DNA from: Dyella japonica DSM 16301
GTDB lineage: Bacteria; Pseudomonadota; Gammaproteobacteria; Xanthomonadales; Rhodanobacteraceae
Assembly (NCBI RefSeq): GCF_001010355.1
Contig: NZ_JPLA01000025.1
Location: 1 to 64,000, forward strand
Direction: 5' to 3'
DNA: 64,000 nt
Part shown: piece by piece, positions 1 through 8,968 of the stretch
Layout of the letters: each line of letters begins with the position of its first letter
Position numbering within the stretch: the stretch's first letter is position 1
Position numbers and translations under genes: made by a program
The notes under the pieces: generated by a model
The model's input: only the letters and a program-made list of their open reading frames with translations
Databases searched by the model: none
What the model was told of the DNA's origin: nothing

Positions 1-198
1 CCCCTGTGCGCGACCAACCTACGAAGAGGTACACCCCAGCGCTGCGGTCGCGCACAAGGTGCGCTCCTACAAGGGTGCGCACGCCGTGGGGTGGTCAACA
101 TTGCCGGTCGGCTCTTTGTGGGAGCGCACCCTGTGCGCGACAGGCCTACGGAGCGATACACCCGGGCGTGGCAGTCGCGCACAGGGTGCGCTCCCACA
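1..198. repeat. Two tandem stem-loop (REP-like) repeats
   Basis: Positions 117-140 and 175-198 are exact reverse complements of 24 bases (core gggagcgcaccctgtgcgcga) around a 34-base loop. A diverged copy, cut by the window edge, occupies about 1-70 with the same order: an arm ending ctgtgcgcga, a related loop, and tcgcgcacaaggtgcgctcc. The unit is therefore tandemly repeated. It resembles the extragenic palindromes dispersed in Xanthomonadales and Pseudomonas genomes. No transposase is present, so it is called a non-autonomous repeat. Confidence 0.8.
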
Positions 199-301
199 GA
201 CAGCGGGGCACGTCAGCGCATGGGCTCTCGCCCCCAACTCCGCTATACTGCGCCCTCGCCGTGCCCCGGAGCCCCGGTTCCATGCACGCGCCGACGCTTA
301 T

Positions 302-378
302 GCGCCCGTAGCTCAGCCGGATAGAGTAGTGGCTTCCGAAGCCATTGGTCGGGGGTTCGAATCCCTCCGGGCGCGCCA
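302..378 (+). tRNA. tRNA-Arg (anticodon CCG)
   Basis: A 77-base cloverleaf with an encoded CCA end. The acceptor arm GCGCCCG pairs with CGGGCGC. The D-arm contains GTAGCTCAGCCGGATAGAG, the T-arm contains GGTTCGAATCC. The anticodon loop TTCCGAA is closed by the stem GTGGC/GCCAT, giving anticodon CCG (Arg, CGG codon). It follows the stem-loop repeats and precedes the persulfide dioxygenase gene. Confidence 0.96.
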
Positions 379-498
379 TCTTCTGACCCTGTACCTGCTC
401 CTGCGCGATGCGCCGAGCGGGTCGCTATGGCTATTGGCCGCTGGCATCGCGATGCCTCATGCGTTCCAATGAGCCGCCATGGACACGAGTAGCAAGCC

Positions 499-1365
499 GT
501 GCAGCGACCCGAGGTAAAGGCCTTCTTCGACGAGTCGACCAACACCTTCAGCTACGTCGTGGCTGATCCGGCGACGCGCAAGGCGGCGGTGATCGACAGC
601 GTGCTGGATTACGACGCCGTCTCCGGGCGCACGCGGCGCGATTCGGCCAACGCCATGATCGACTTCGTCAAGGCACAGGGGCTGGAGCTCGAATGGGTCA
701 TCGATACCCATGTGCATGCGGATCATCTTTCCGCGGCGCCCTACGTGCAGTCCGTGCTTGGCGGCAAGCTGGCCATTGGCGAGCATATCCGTGAGGTGCA
801 GGAGACGTTCGGCAAGATCTTCAACGCCGGCGCGGCGTTCCAGCGCGACGGCAGCCAGTTCGATCATCTGTTCAAGGACGGCGAGCGTTATCGCGTCGGC
901 GGCATCGAGGCGGTGGCGATGCATACGCCGGGTCATACGCCGGCGTGCATGACGCACGTGATCGGCGATGCGGCGTTCGTTGGCGACACCTTGTTCATGC
1001 CGGACTACGGCACGGCACGCTGCGATTTTCCCGGCGGTGATGCGCGCACGCTATACCGATCCATCCAGCGGATATTCACCCTGCCGGACGAAACGCGCGT
1101 GTTCCTGTGCCACGACTACAAGGCGCCGGGTCGCGACGTCTTCTCGCATGAAACCACGGTGGGTGATGAGTGCCGGGCCAACATCCATGTGCGGGCAGGC
1201 AGCGATGAGGAGGACTTCGTGCGCATGCGCAGCACGCGCGATGCCACGCTCCCGATGCCGCGACTGCTGCTCCCGGCGGTGCAGGTGAACATGCGTGCGG
1301 GTCGTTTGCCGCCGTCGGAAGACAACGGCACCAGCTATCTGAAGATACCGCTTGACACCTTGTGA
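499..1365 (+). CDS. MBL-fold persulfide dioxygenase (Blh/ETHE1-like)
   Basis: A 288-residue metallo-beta-lactamase-fold protein, probably cytoplasmic. The metal motif THVHADH is at residues 70-76, followed by HTPGHTPAC and a downstream DFPGGD motif. The opening KAFFDE...YVVADP...AVIDSVLDYD is characteristic of the Blh branch of ETHE1-like persulfide dioxygenases, which oxidise glutathione persulfide to sulfite in sulfide detoxification. The start is GTG, because an in-frame stop lies three codons upstream and the next ATG would remove the N-terminal strand. No BigR regulator or rhodanese is adjacent, so the substrate is inferred from family only. Confidence 0.85.
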   Translation: MQRPEVKAFFDESTNTFSYVVADPATRKAAVIDSVLDYDAVSGRTRRDSANAMIDFVKAQGLELEWVIDTHVHADHLSAAPYVQSVLGGKLAIGEHIREVQETFGKIFNAGAAFQRDGSQFDHLFKDGERYRVGGIEAVAMHTPGHTPACMTHVIGDAAFVGDTLFMPDYGTARCDFPGGDARTLYRSIQRIFTLPDETRVFLCHDYKAPGRDVFSHETTVGDECRANIHVRAGSDEEDFVRMRSTRDATLPMPRLLLPAVQVNMRAGRLPPSEDNGTSYLKIPLDTL

Positions 1366-1381
1366 GCTTTGTAACTGTCGC

Positions 1382-1600
1382 TCAGCGCGAGCCCTGCGAG
1401 TGACATAGCTGCTTCTCGAAGGCCTTCACCTGCTGATCGGCCTTGTCGCGCGCGATGCCGTCGCGCTGCTGCAGCTTGCCCGATAGATATTCGGCATTGC
1501 CTTCGGCGATTCTCAAATCGTCCGCCGTGAGCTTGCCCCAGTGCTGCTTGATCTGGCCGCCGGGCTGCTTGCCACGGCCCTGGATAGTGGCCTTTTTCAA
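1382..1600 (-). CDS. CsbD-like stress protein
   Basis: A 72-residue protein with the CsbD pattern: GRGKQPGGQIKQHWGKLT, then DDLRIAEGNAEYLSGKLQQR and a C-terminal helix. CsbD proteins are abundant general-stress proteins of unknown mechanism. A TTG start at 1600 is proposed because GAGGA lies about seven bases upstream and the family normally begins just before this glycine/lysine-rich segment. An upstream ATG would add about 21 residues unlike the family. It converges on the persulfide dioxygenase gene. Confidence 0.75.
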   Translation of the reverse strand: MKKATIQGRGKQPGGQIKQHWGKLTADDLRIAEGNAEYLSGKLQQRDGIARDKADQQVKAFEKQLCHSQGSR

Positions 1601-1882
1601 GGTGAGTCCTCGATGGATGGCCCATCGTGCAGTGCGTATCGCAAGACCATTCAAGCAAGCCACGGGTTAAGTGCACGTGCCATCCATGTTGTCGCCTTGG
1701 CCGGAATTCACCCCCTCTGAAGGCCGCTGAGACGGCATTCGCATTGCGTCGACACGCCGGATGCGTCGATGCTGTCTCGGACGCTCCCGCGACGAAGGGG
1801 ACGGGCTGCCTGGTTCCTGCCTGGGTCGTGGGTGTCTGCGGGCCGATGTGCCCGCCATTCAACTTCAAGGAGGGTCGCGACT

Positions 1883-2434
1883 ATGAGTTCCATCCTGCAT
1901 CGGGGCGTCAGCCGCACAGGCTGGTTGCTGGTGTTCTACGGCGTCATCTCCATCCTGTTCGGCATCAGCGCGCTGGTGTGGCCCGGCGGCACGGTGATTG
2001 CGCTGACCTGGGCGTTTGGTGTGATGGCGTTGGCGGAAGGCATCATCAGCGTGTTCGCCTTGTTCAATCGCCACCTGGCGATGTCGCGCGGCTGGCTGAT
2101 CGTCTATGCGATCGCCTCCATTGTGTTTGGACTGCTGGCGATCTGGCATCCCCTGGCCGTGGTCAACGTGCTGCTGCTGTTCCTGGCGGCGTGGCTGATC
2201 GTGGCGGGCATCTACCGCATCGTGTTCGCCATCCGCGTGCGCAAGGAGATCACCGGCGAGTGGATGATTGCCTTGAGTGGCGTGCTGGCCATCCTGCTGG
2301 GCGGTCTGTTCGCCGCCTATCCGGTGGCCGGCCTGCTCACCGTGGCGATCTGGATCGGCGTGGCTGCGCTGGTCTACGGCGTGCTGCAGGTGATCGCAGG
2401 CATACGCGTGCACAAATGGAAGCGTGCCTTGTAG
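1883..2434 (+). CDS. HdeD-like membrane protein (DUF308)
   Basis: A 183-residue inner-membrane protein with about six hydrophobic segments arranged as repeated pairs, typical of the HdeD/DUF308 family. E. coli HdeD is linked to acid and density-dependent stress, but the molecular role is unknown. The ATG at 1883 is preceded by a strong AAGGAGG at 1867-1873, which decides the start over longer in-frame options. It lies near the divergent CsbD-like gene, a plausible stress pair, and ends in a bidirectional terminator. Confidence 0.85.
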   Translation: MSSILHRGVSRTGWLLVFYGVISILFGISALVWPGGTVIALTWAFGVMALAEGIISVFALFNRHLAMSRGWLIVYAIASIVFGLLAIWHPLAVVNVLLLFLAAWLIVAGIYRIVFAIRVRKEITGEWMIALSGVLAILLGGLFAAYPVAGLLTVAIWIGVAALVYGVLQVIAGIRVHKWKRAL

Positions 2435-2451
2435 CCCTCCCGCGCAGCCAC

Positions 2452-2479
2452 AAAAAAGGCGCCGTAAAGGCGCCTTTTT
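2452..2479. terminator. Bidirectional intrinsic terminator
   Basis: The hairpin AAGGCGCC/GGCGCCTT has a short GTAA-type loop, an A-tract on the left and a T-tract on the right. It sits between convergent genes (HdeD-like ending 2434, lipoprotein ending 2497), so it can stop transcription in both directions. Confidence 0.9.
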
Positions 2480-2496
2480 CTTGCGCAACCACCGGC

Positions 2497-3093
2497 CTAG
2501 CTGCGTACTTCGAAATCTTCCGACGCCACGGGCCTGCCATTGAGCGAGATCACCACCTTGTACTTGCCCTTGGGCCACGCATTGGGGTTCTGCACCTTGA
2601 ACGTGGTGATCGCGGGGCCGTCGGTGGCGATGGATTCGCTGGTGCTGCTGAAGGCCTCGTCCTTGCCGTCGACGTAGCTCCACTTGGCGTTCAAGGTGGC
2701 GTTGTCGGTGGTGCCGATGGTGGCCACACTGGCGTAGATGGCCTGGTCTTCCGGCGCGAAACGACGCTGTTCCTTGCTGATGGCATGTGCCGCGTCGACC
2801 TGGCTGCCCAGGGTGACGGCGGCCACCTTGATCTCGCCGCCGGTCTGGATGCTGGCCGACTTTCCGGTGGTCTCCGCGGGTGCGGGCGCCGTGCTGGTTG
2901 GCGATGGCGCGCTCGACGGCGCCGGCATCGGCGTACTGGCCGAGGGTGCCGGGGCGGCAGGCGCGGGGGCGCTGGACGCTGGCGCCGTGGGCGTGGTGTT
3001 GGAGGCTTCCTGGTTCTTGCCGCACGCGCTCAGCACTAGCAGTCCGGCAAGGGTCGCGCAGTACAAAGCCGTCTTACGTGGCTGGATATTCAT
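2497..3093 (-). CDS. Putative lipoprotein with Pro/Ala-rich linker
   Basis: A 198-residue exported lipoprotein. Residues 1-24 are a signal peptide ending in the lipobox LSAC, so Cys24 would be lipidated. About 60 residues rich in Ala, Pro, Ser and Thr follow, then a compact C-terminal domain of about 110 residues containing NPNAWPKGKYKVVISLNG, which looks like an Ig-like beta fold. Homologues are unnamed. The ATG at 3093 is chosen because it places the basic n-region directly before the hydrophobic core. Probable role: periplasmic or outer-membrane protein of unknown function. Confidence 0.75.
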   Translation of the reverse strand: MNIQPRKTALYCATLAGLLVLSACGKNQEASNTTPTAPASSAPAPAAPAPSASTPMPAPSSAPSPTSTAPAPAETTGKSASIQTGGEIKVAAVTLGSQVDAAHAISKEQRRFAPEDQAIYASVATIGTTDNATLNAKWSYVDGKDEAFSSTSESIATDGPAITTFKVQNPNAWPKGKYKVVISLNGRPVASEDFEVRS

Positions 3094-3228
3094 GACTGAC
3101 CCCGTGGCTGGTGGCGGACACGCACCCGGCGGATGATGCCGGGCGCCTTGCCAGTGGGAGGCTAGCTTCCACGGTCTGAAGCTGCGATTACCGTGGTTTT
3201 CTGCATCCACGCCGCCTTCACGATGGGC

Positions 3229-4053
3229 TTACTGGCGTGCACCGCGCGGATTGCCGGGACGCTCGCTGCCGGTGCTGCGATAAGGGTTGATGTCCAGGCC
3301 GCCGCGCCGCGTATAGCGCGCATAGACGCTCAGATGCTGCGGGCGGCAGCGTTCCATCACGTCCACGAAAATCCGCTCCACGCACTGCTCGTGGAATTCG
3401 TTGTGGTTGCGGAACGAAACCAGGTAGCGCAGCAGGCCGGCATGATCGATCGGCGCGCCGCGGTAATGGATCTGCACGCTGCCCCAGTCGGGCTGGCCGG
3501 TCACCGGGCAATTGGAACGCAGCAGGTTGGAGACCAGGCTTTCCTCGACCACGGGGGCATGCTCGTTGGTCATCAGATAATCCGCACGCGGCGGACCGTA
3601 GTCGTCGATCTCGATGGCCAGCTCATCCACCAGCGTGCCCGGTAGATCGGTGACGGCATGGCCGCGCGCCTGCGCGTGGCTCAGCGTCACTTCCACCGGG
3701 GCGCCGGCGGCGGCCGAGAGATCGCGCACGAGGATGGCCGCCAGGGCGTCGCCGCCGGCCATGCGCTCCTGCGAGAAGCCATTGAGATAAAGCTTGAACG
3801 ACTTCGACTCGATGATGTTGGGCGAGCTGGCCGGTACGCGGAATTCGGCCAGCGCCACCACCGGCTTGCCACGCATATCCAGCCAGGACAGCTCGTAGGC
3901 GTTCCAGACGTCCTCGCCGTGGAACGGCAGGGGCTCGGCGACGCCGATCTCGTCGCGCTTGGCCTGGCGCGGGATGGGGAACAGCAGGGCAGGGTCGTAG
4001 CGGTCGGCGTAGACCGTGGTCTTGCCGAGCGGGGAATGTTCGGGGGTACTCAT
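3229..4053 (-). CDS. queF: NADPH-dependent 7-cyano-7-deazaguanine reductase QueF
   Basis: A 274-residue protein matching the two-domain (E. coli-type) QueF, which reduces preQ0 to preQ1 in queuosine synthesis. The QueF motif ESKSFK is at residues 82-87 in the N-terminal half. The catalytic cysteine is Cys182 in [12 protein letters not shown], with Asp189 in the same motif. Length fits the bimodular class. The open frame continues upstream of the ATG, but that extension is antisense to the M1 peptidase gene and is not coding. The start fits [11 protein letters not shown] of homologues. Confidence 0.96.
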   Translation of the reverse strand: MSTPEHSPLGKTTVYADRYDPALLFPIPRQAKRDEIGVAEPLPFHGEDVWNAYELSWLDMRGKPVVALAEFRVPASSPNIIESKSFKLYLNGFSQERMAGGDALAAILVRDLSAAAGAPVEVTLSHAQARGHAVTDLPGTLVDELAIEIDDYGPPRADYLMTNEHAPVVEESLVSNLLRSNCPVTGQPDWGSVQIHYRGAPIDHAGLLRYLVSFRNHNEFHEQCVERIFVDVMERCRPQHLSVYARYTRRGGLDINPYRSTGSERPGNPRGARQ

Positions 4054-4200
4054 GGCGCCATTGTACCGCCTCGGGGGCGCGGCCCTGGACCGATCCGCAT
4101 GAAGCTGCGCCGCCGTCCATGACCACTGACCCGGTTCATCCGCCGCCCCACTGCCTATATTGTCGGGTGGAATGCTGGGGAATCCCGAGGAAAACGCCTG

Positions 4201-6168
4201 ATGAAGAAACTCGTCCTGGGCTGCGCCATAGCGGCGGGCCTGCTTGCGGCTGGCGCCCGCTGCGCGCCCGCCTTCGCCGACGGCACGGACGCCGCGTTCG
4301 ATCCCCAGGCGCTGTTTGCGCCGCTCGTACTGCCCGACGCGCCCAACGCGTTCCGCGACGGCGCCGGCAAGCCGGGGCCCCAGTTCTGGCAGAACCGCGT
4401 GGACTATGCGATCCAGGCAGACATCGACCCGGCCTCGCACACGCTGCGCGGCGATGAAACCATCACCTATACGAACCGCAGCCCCGATGCGCTGGACGTG
4501 CTGTGGGTGCAGCTGGACCAGAACATCTATCGCCGCGATTCGCGCGGCACGCTCTCCTCGCCGCGTCCGCGCAACGATTTCACCGACGGCTACCAGATCG
4601 AAGCGGTGGAGGTGGACGGCAAGCCCGTGCACTTCCTGGTCGACGATACGCGCCTGCGCGTGGACCTGGGCCAGGCGCTGGCCGGCAACGGCAAGCAGGC
4701 CAAGCTGCGCATCCGCTATCACTACACCGTGCCGGGCACCTGGGGCGGCCGCACCGCCGTCACGCCCACCAAGAACGGCGACATCTACGAGATCGCCCAG
4801 TGGTTCCCGCGCATGGCCGTCTACGACGATCTGCGTGGATGGGATACGCAGCCTTACCTCGGCTCGGAGTTCTACCTCGAATATGGCGATATCGATTACG
4901 CCGTCACCGTGCCGTGGAATTACCTCGTCGCCGGTTCCGGCGCGCTGACGAACCCCACCGAGGTGCTCACTGCCACGCAGCAGAAGCGCCTCGCACAGGC
5001 GGCGCAGAGCGACAGCACGGTGATGATCCGTTCGCCGCAGGAGGTGAACGACCCCGCCAGTCGCCCGAAGCAGAGCGGCACGCAGACCTGGCGCTTCCAC
5101 ATGGAGCACACCCGCGACGTGGCCTTCGCCGCATCGCCGGCCTTCGTGTGGGATGCCGCGCGCATCAACCTGCCTGATGGCAAGCATGCGCTCGCCATGT
5201 CGGTGTATCCGCAGGAAGGCGTGGGCAAGGACCAGTGGAATCGCTCCAGCGAATACGTCAAGGGCGCGATCGAGCACTTCTCCTCGAAGTGGTATCCGTA
5301 TCCGTGGCCGGTGGCGGTCAATCTTGGTGGCCACGGCGCGGGCATGGAATATCCGGGCATCGTGTTCGACGGCTACGACGACAAGGGCCCGATGCTGTTC
5401 TGGATCACCGCGCACGAAATCGGCCACACCTGGTTCCCGATGGTGGTGGGCTCCAACGAACGCCGCAACGCCTTCATGGACGAAGGCTTCAACACCTTCA
5501 TCGACGTGTATGCATCGGACGCGTTCAACAAGGGCGAGTTCGCGCCCAAGCGCGATGGCGAGTACGCGCCCAAGGGCGGCAATCCGGTCGACGAGATCCT
5601 GCCGCTGCTGGCCGATGCCAATGCGCCCACGCTGATGGCGCCTGCCGATTCAGTTGCGGAGAAGTACCGCCACCCGGTGAGCTACTTCAAGGGCGCGCTG
5701 GGCCTGGTGCTGTTGCGCGAGCAGATCCTGGGTCCGGAGCGCTTCGATCCGGCCTTCCGCAAATACATCGCTACCTGGGCGTATCACCATCCCACGCCGT
5801 CGGACTTCTTCCGCTTCATGAGCAGCGAAGCGGGCGAGGATCTGTCGTGGTGGTGGCGCGGCTGGTACCTCAACAACTGGCAGCTGGACATGGGCATCAG
5901 CGCGGCCAGCTATGTCGACAACGACCCGGCCAAGGGCGTGCAGGTGACGCTGGCCAGCAAGCAGAAGCTGGTGATGCCCGCGACGCTGCGCATCGACTAT
6001 GCCGACGGCAGCCACGAAGACGAGCGCGTGCCGGTGGAAGCATGGCGGCAGAGTGCGACGCCGAAGCTGGCGTTGCATACGACGAAGAAGATCGCGAAGC
6101 TCACGCTGGATCCGGAGCATAAGTTGCCGGATGCGGATCGGGGGAATAACAGTTACGCCATGCCGTGA
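4201..6168 (+). CDS. Exported M1-family zinc metallopeptidase
   Basis: A 655-residue secreted or periplasmic protein with an N-terminal signal peptide (about residues 1-26). The gluzincin site is complete: HEIGH at 405-409 and the third zinc ligand Glu428 in MDEGF, exactly 18 residues after the second His. An M1-type N-terminal beta domain ([19 protein letters not shown]) precedes it. A GxMEN-like exopeptidase motif is represented by GAGMEYPG, so aminopeptidase activity is likely but unproven. The transcript may stop in the inverted repeat just downstream. Confidence 0.92.
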   Translation: MKKLVLGCAIAAGLLAAGARCAPAFADGTDAAFDPQALFAPLVLPDAPNAFRDGAGKPGPQFWQNRVDYAIQADIDPASHTLRGDETITYTNRSPDALDVLWVQLDQNIYRRDSRGTLSSPRPRNDFTDGYQIEAVEVDGKPVHFLVDDTRLRVDLGQALAGNGKQAKLRIRYHYTVPGTWGGRTAVTPTKNGDIYEIAQWFPRMAVYDDLRGWDTQPYLGSEFYLEYGDIDYAVTVPWNYLVAGSGALTNPTEVLTATQQKRLAQAAQSDSTVMIRSPQEVNDPASRPKQSGTQTWRFHMEHTRDVAFAASPAFVWDAARINLPDGKHALAMSVYPQEGVGKDQWNRSSEYVKGAIEHFSSKWYPYPWPVAVNLGGHGAGMEYPGIVFDGYDDKGPMLFWITAHEIGHTWFPMVVGSNERRNAFMDEGFNTFIDVYASDAFNKGEFAPKRDGEYAPKGGNPVDEILPLLADANAPTLMAPADSVAEKYRHPVSYFKGALGLVLLREQILGPERFDPAFRKYIATWAYHHPTPSDFFRFMSSEAGEDLSWWWRGWYLNNWQLDMGISAASYVDNDPAKGVQVTLASKQKLVMPATLRIDYADGSHEDERVPVEAWRQSATPKLALHTTKKIAKLTLDPEHKLPDADRGNNSYAMP

Positions 6169-6191
6169 CAGGAACGCCGGACTTCACTAGC

Positions 6192-6278
6192 TCGTCATCC
6201 CGGCGGAAGCCGGGATCCAGCGCCTTATCCACGCGATAAAGCTAAGGCGCTGTATTCCGGCTTTCGCCGGAATGACGG
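6192..6278. repeat. Dispersed inverted-repeat element (cgtcattccggc type)
   Basis: Outer arms tcgtcatcccggcggaagcc and ggctttcgccggaatgacg pair with few mismatches. Inside them a second pair, cagcgcctta and taaggcgctg, closes a short loop. This cgtcatnccggcgnaagccgg sequence is a common non-coding repeat in proteobacterial genomes. It lies between two co-directional genes and may also act as a transcription boundary. Confidence 0.8.
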
Positions 6279-6331
6279 AGTGGAGGACTGGACCGGGCCG
6301 TTGAACTCGAACACAAAAGACACCGAAGACC

Positions 6332-8518
6332 ATGACCATCGGCAAGCGTCCCCTCTCAATCGCCGTCCTTCTCGCCCTCGGCTGCCTCGGCACTGCGCAC
6401 GCAGCATCCGACGACACCTCCCGCTGGAAGACCCAATCCGCCGCCGTCACCATCACCCGCGACGACTGGGGCATCGCCCACGTGCACGGCAAGACCGATG
6501 CCGACGCCGTGTTCGGCATGGCTTATACCCAGGCCGAAGACGACTTCAACCGCGTCGAGACCAACTACCTCAACTCGCTGGGCTGGCTCGCGCAAGCCGA
6601 AGGCGCGCAGGCGATCTGGTCCGATCTGCGCCAGCAGCTGTGGATTGATCCGGTCGAGTTGAAGCAGCAGTACGCGAAGAGTCCGGCGTGGCTGCGCGTG
6701 CTGATGGACGCCTGGGCCGATGGCCTCAACTATTACCTCGCCACGCATCCGGACGTGCATCCGCGCGTCATCACGCATTTCGAGCCGTGGATGGCGCTGA
6801 GTTTCAGCGAGGGCAGCATCGGCGGCGATATCGAGCGCGTGTCGTTGAAGGATCTGCAGGCGTTCTACGGAAAATCCAGCGATGCCGTGGCCTTCGTCGA
6901 CACGCCGTCGAGCTGGGCCGAACCCACTGGCTCCAACGGCATCGCCATCGCGCCGAAGCTCACCGCCGATGGCCATGCCTTGCTGCTGATCAATCCGCAC
7001 ACCTCGTTCTTCTTCCGTTCCGAGCTGCAGATGAGCAGTGATGCGGGACTCGACGTGTACGGCGCCGTGACCTGGGGCCAGTTCTTCATCTACCAGGGCT
7101 TCAACAAGCACATCGGCTTCATGCATACCTCGACCACCGCCGACGTGGTGGACGAATTTGCCGAAACCATCGTGCATGACGGCGGCAAGCTCGGCTATCG
7201 CTACGGCAAGGACGTTAGGCCGGTCACCGCCAGGCCGATCACCGTGCGTTACCGCAAGGCCGATGGTTCGATGGCGCAGCGCACGTTCACCACCTATGTC
7301 ACCCATCACGGCCCGGTCGTGCGCGCGGAAGGCGACAAGTGGATCGCCACCGCGCTGATGAACAAGCCGATGGAAGCACTGGAGCAAAGCTGGCTGCGCA
7401 CCAAGGCCAGCGACTTCGCCAGCTTCATGAAGATCGCCGAGCTCAAGGCCAACTCGTCCAACAACACCATCTTTGCCGATGACAAGGGCGAGATCGCGTA
7501 CCTGCATCCGCAATTCATCCCCAAGCGCGACAACCGTTTCGATTACACCAAGCCGGTCGATGGCAGCGATCCGGCGACGGACTGGCAGGGACTGCTGCCG
7601 CTGGATGCCGCCCCGCATCTGCTCAATCCCGCCAACGGCTGGATCATGAACACCAACAACTGGCCGTACTCCGCGGCCGGCCCCGACAGTCCCAAGCGCG
7701 AGAACTATCCGCGCTATATGGACAGCGTCGGCGAGAATCCGCGCGGCATCCACGCCACCATGGTGTTGACGGACAAGCGCGACTTCACGCTGCCCTCGCT
7801 GATCACCGCGGCGTTCGATTCGTATCTGCCGGCGTTCGCGCGGCAGGTACCGATCCTGCTCAAGGACTACGACGCGCTGCCCGCCAACGATCCGCTGAAG
7901 AAGCAACTCGCCGGCCCGATCGCCTTGCTGCGCGGCTGGGACTATCGCTGGGGCATCGCCTCCATGCCCACCTCGCTGGCGGTGTTCTGGGGCGATACCT
8001 TGTGGGACAAGGTCGACAAGTCCGATGTATCCGAAGGGCTCTCCGTCTACGACATCATGGCCGAGCGCGCGGGGCCCCAGGCACGTCTGCAGGCGCTGGT
8101 GGAAGCGTCGGACCGTCTGCAAAAGGACTTCGGCAGCTGGGGCGTGCCGTGGGGTGAAGTCAATCGCTACCAGCGCATCAACGGCGACATCCAGCAGCCG
8201 TTCGACGACAGCAAACCCAGCATCCCGGTGCCGTTCACCTCATCGCGCTGGGGCTCGCTTGCCTCCTTCGGCGCGCATCGCTGGCCCGGTACGCGCCGCT
8301 ACTACGGCACCAGCGGCAACAGCTTCGTCGCCGCGGTGGAGTTTGGCGACAAGGTGCGCGCGCGTGCCATCACGGCAGGCGGCGAGAGCGGCCATCCGAC
8401 ATCGCCGCACTTCAACGATGAGGCCGAGCGTTACACCACCGGCAATCTGCGTACGGTGTATTTCTGGCCTGAAGACCTGCAGGGCCACATCGAGCGCACC
8501 TACCATCCCGGGTCGTAA
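6332..8518 (+). CDS. Penicillin acylase family protein (S45), AHL-acylase-like
   Basis: A 728-residue Ntn-hydrolase precursor. Residues 1-25 form a signal peptide ending AHA. An alpha-chain region with the family opening VTITRDDWGIAHVHGKTDADAVFG follows. The spacer ends at the autocatalytic site GSNG, making Ser201 the N-terminal nucleophile of the beta chain after processing. Periplasmic action is expected. Relatives include penicillin, aculeacin and acyl-homoserine-lactone acylases, and the substrate cannot be set from sequence. It may hydrolyse N-acyl amides including quorum signals. Confidence 0.9.
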   Translation: MTIGKRPLSIAVLLALGCLGTAHAASDDTSRWKTQSAAVTITRDDWGIAHVHGKTDADAVFGMAYTQAEDDFNRVETNYLNSLGWLAQAEGAQAIWSDLRQQLWIDPVELKQQYAKSPAWLRVLMDAWADGLNYYLATHPDVHPRVITHFEPWMALSFSEGSIGGDIERVSLKDLQAFYGKSSDAVAFVDTPSSWAEPTGSNGIAIAPKLTADGHALLLINPHTSFFFRSELQMSSDAGLDVYGAVTWGQFFIYQGFNKHIGFMHTSTTADVVDEFAETIVHDGGKLGYRYGKDVRPVTARPITVRYRKADGSMAQRTFTTYVTHHGPVVRAEGDKWIATALMNKPMEALEQSWLRTKASDFASFMKIAELKANSSNNTIFADDKGEIAYLHPQFIPKRDNRFDYTKPVDGSDPATDWQGLLPLDAAPHLLNPANGWIMNTNNWPYSAAGPDSPKRENYPRYMDSVGENPRGIHATMVLTDKRDFTLPSLITAAFDSYLPAFARQVPILLKDYDALPANDPLKKQLAGPIALLRGWDYRWGIASMPTSLAVFWGDTLWDKVDKSDVSEGLSVYDIMAERAGPQARLQALVEASDRLQKDFGSWGVPWGEVNRYQRINGDIQQPFDDSKPSIPVPFTSSRWGSLASFGAHRWPGTRRYYGTSGNSFVAAVEFGDKVRARAITAGGESGHPTSPHFNDEAERYTTGNLRTVYFWPEDLQGHIERTYHPGS

Positions 8519-8553
8519 TTAAGTTCGATAGGCGCAAGCGCGACGCCTACATG

Positions 8554-8587
8554 CATCGCTTGTGTGAGCTTGCTCACATAAGCGATG
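8554..8587. terminator. Strong hairpin after the acylase gene
   Basis: The sequence catcgcttgtgtgagc pairs with gctcacataagcgatg across a two-base loop, a 16-bp stem with one G-T position. There is no clear T-tract. A smaller hairpin (taggcg...cgccta) lies just before it at about 8530-8550. The position, 35 bases after the stop codon, suggests a terminator or a REP-like element. Confidence 0.6.
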
Positions 8588-8968
8588 TCTACCTACGCCG
8601 GTGACGGCAATTATTTGCGATTCCTTCACCGGTGCCATGGGTCAATGCTGGGGTCGCCGATGGATGCGACGTGGCTGCGTGAGGGGATACGAAACGCGCG
8701 CCACCCATGAGAGAGCTACGTTGCCGGCTACCCTGGGGGCCGCCGGCGCGGTGAGCGTTTGCGTTGGATTCTGGGGTTACCGGTTTCGTTGAATCGCTGC
8801 GTTACGCGCGGCGCGGGTTGGCTTTGTCTTCGCGGCGGGTCATGGATGACTCCCGCGTCGCCGTAATCATCAACGTCGAAGGCTCGACGCATCGAGGCGC
8901 CGCCACGGTGGGATTCCGACAGGAGGTCACGGGATCACTTCGACCCAAACCAAGCATGGGGAGTTCGA
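8588..8968. other. Intergenic stretch without a supported gene
   Basis: About 380 bases between the acylase and the subtilase genes. A 63-codon open frame (8601-8792) has Trp/Arg/Cys-rich composition, no ribosome binding site and no family resemblance, and is not called. The 3' part must hold the subtilase promoter, but no clear -35/-10 pair is visible. GACAGGAGG at about 8919-8927 is too far from the ATG at 8969 to be its ribosome binding site. Confidence 0.5.

Noticed and set aside
243-545. Minus-strand open frame over the tRNA
   Set aside because: It covers tRNA-Arg in antisense and contains a tRNA-derived translation, so it is spurious.
4054-5427. Upstream extension of the QueF reading frame
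   Set aside because: It is antisense to the M1 metallopeptidase, and QueF proper starts at 4053 with the expected length of 274 residues.
8563-8578. TGTGA-N6-TCACA inside the hairpin after the acylase gene
   Set aside because: It fits a Crp core, but is the centre of a 16-bp stem located 35 bases after a stop codon and 390 bases before the next gene, so a terminator or REP reading is simpler.
8601-8792. 63-codon open frame after the acylase
   Set aside because: Trp/Arg/Cys-rich, no ribosome binding site, no family similarity.
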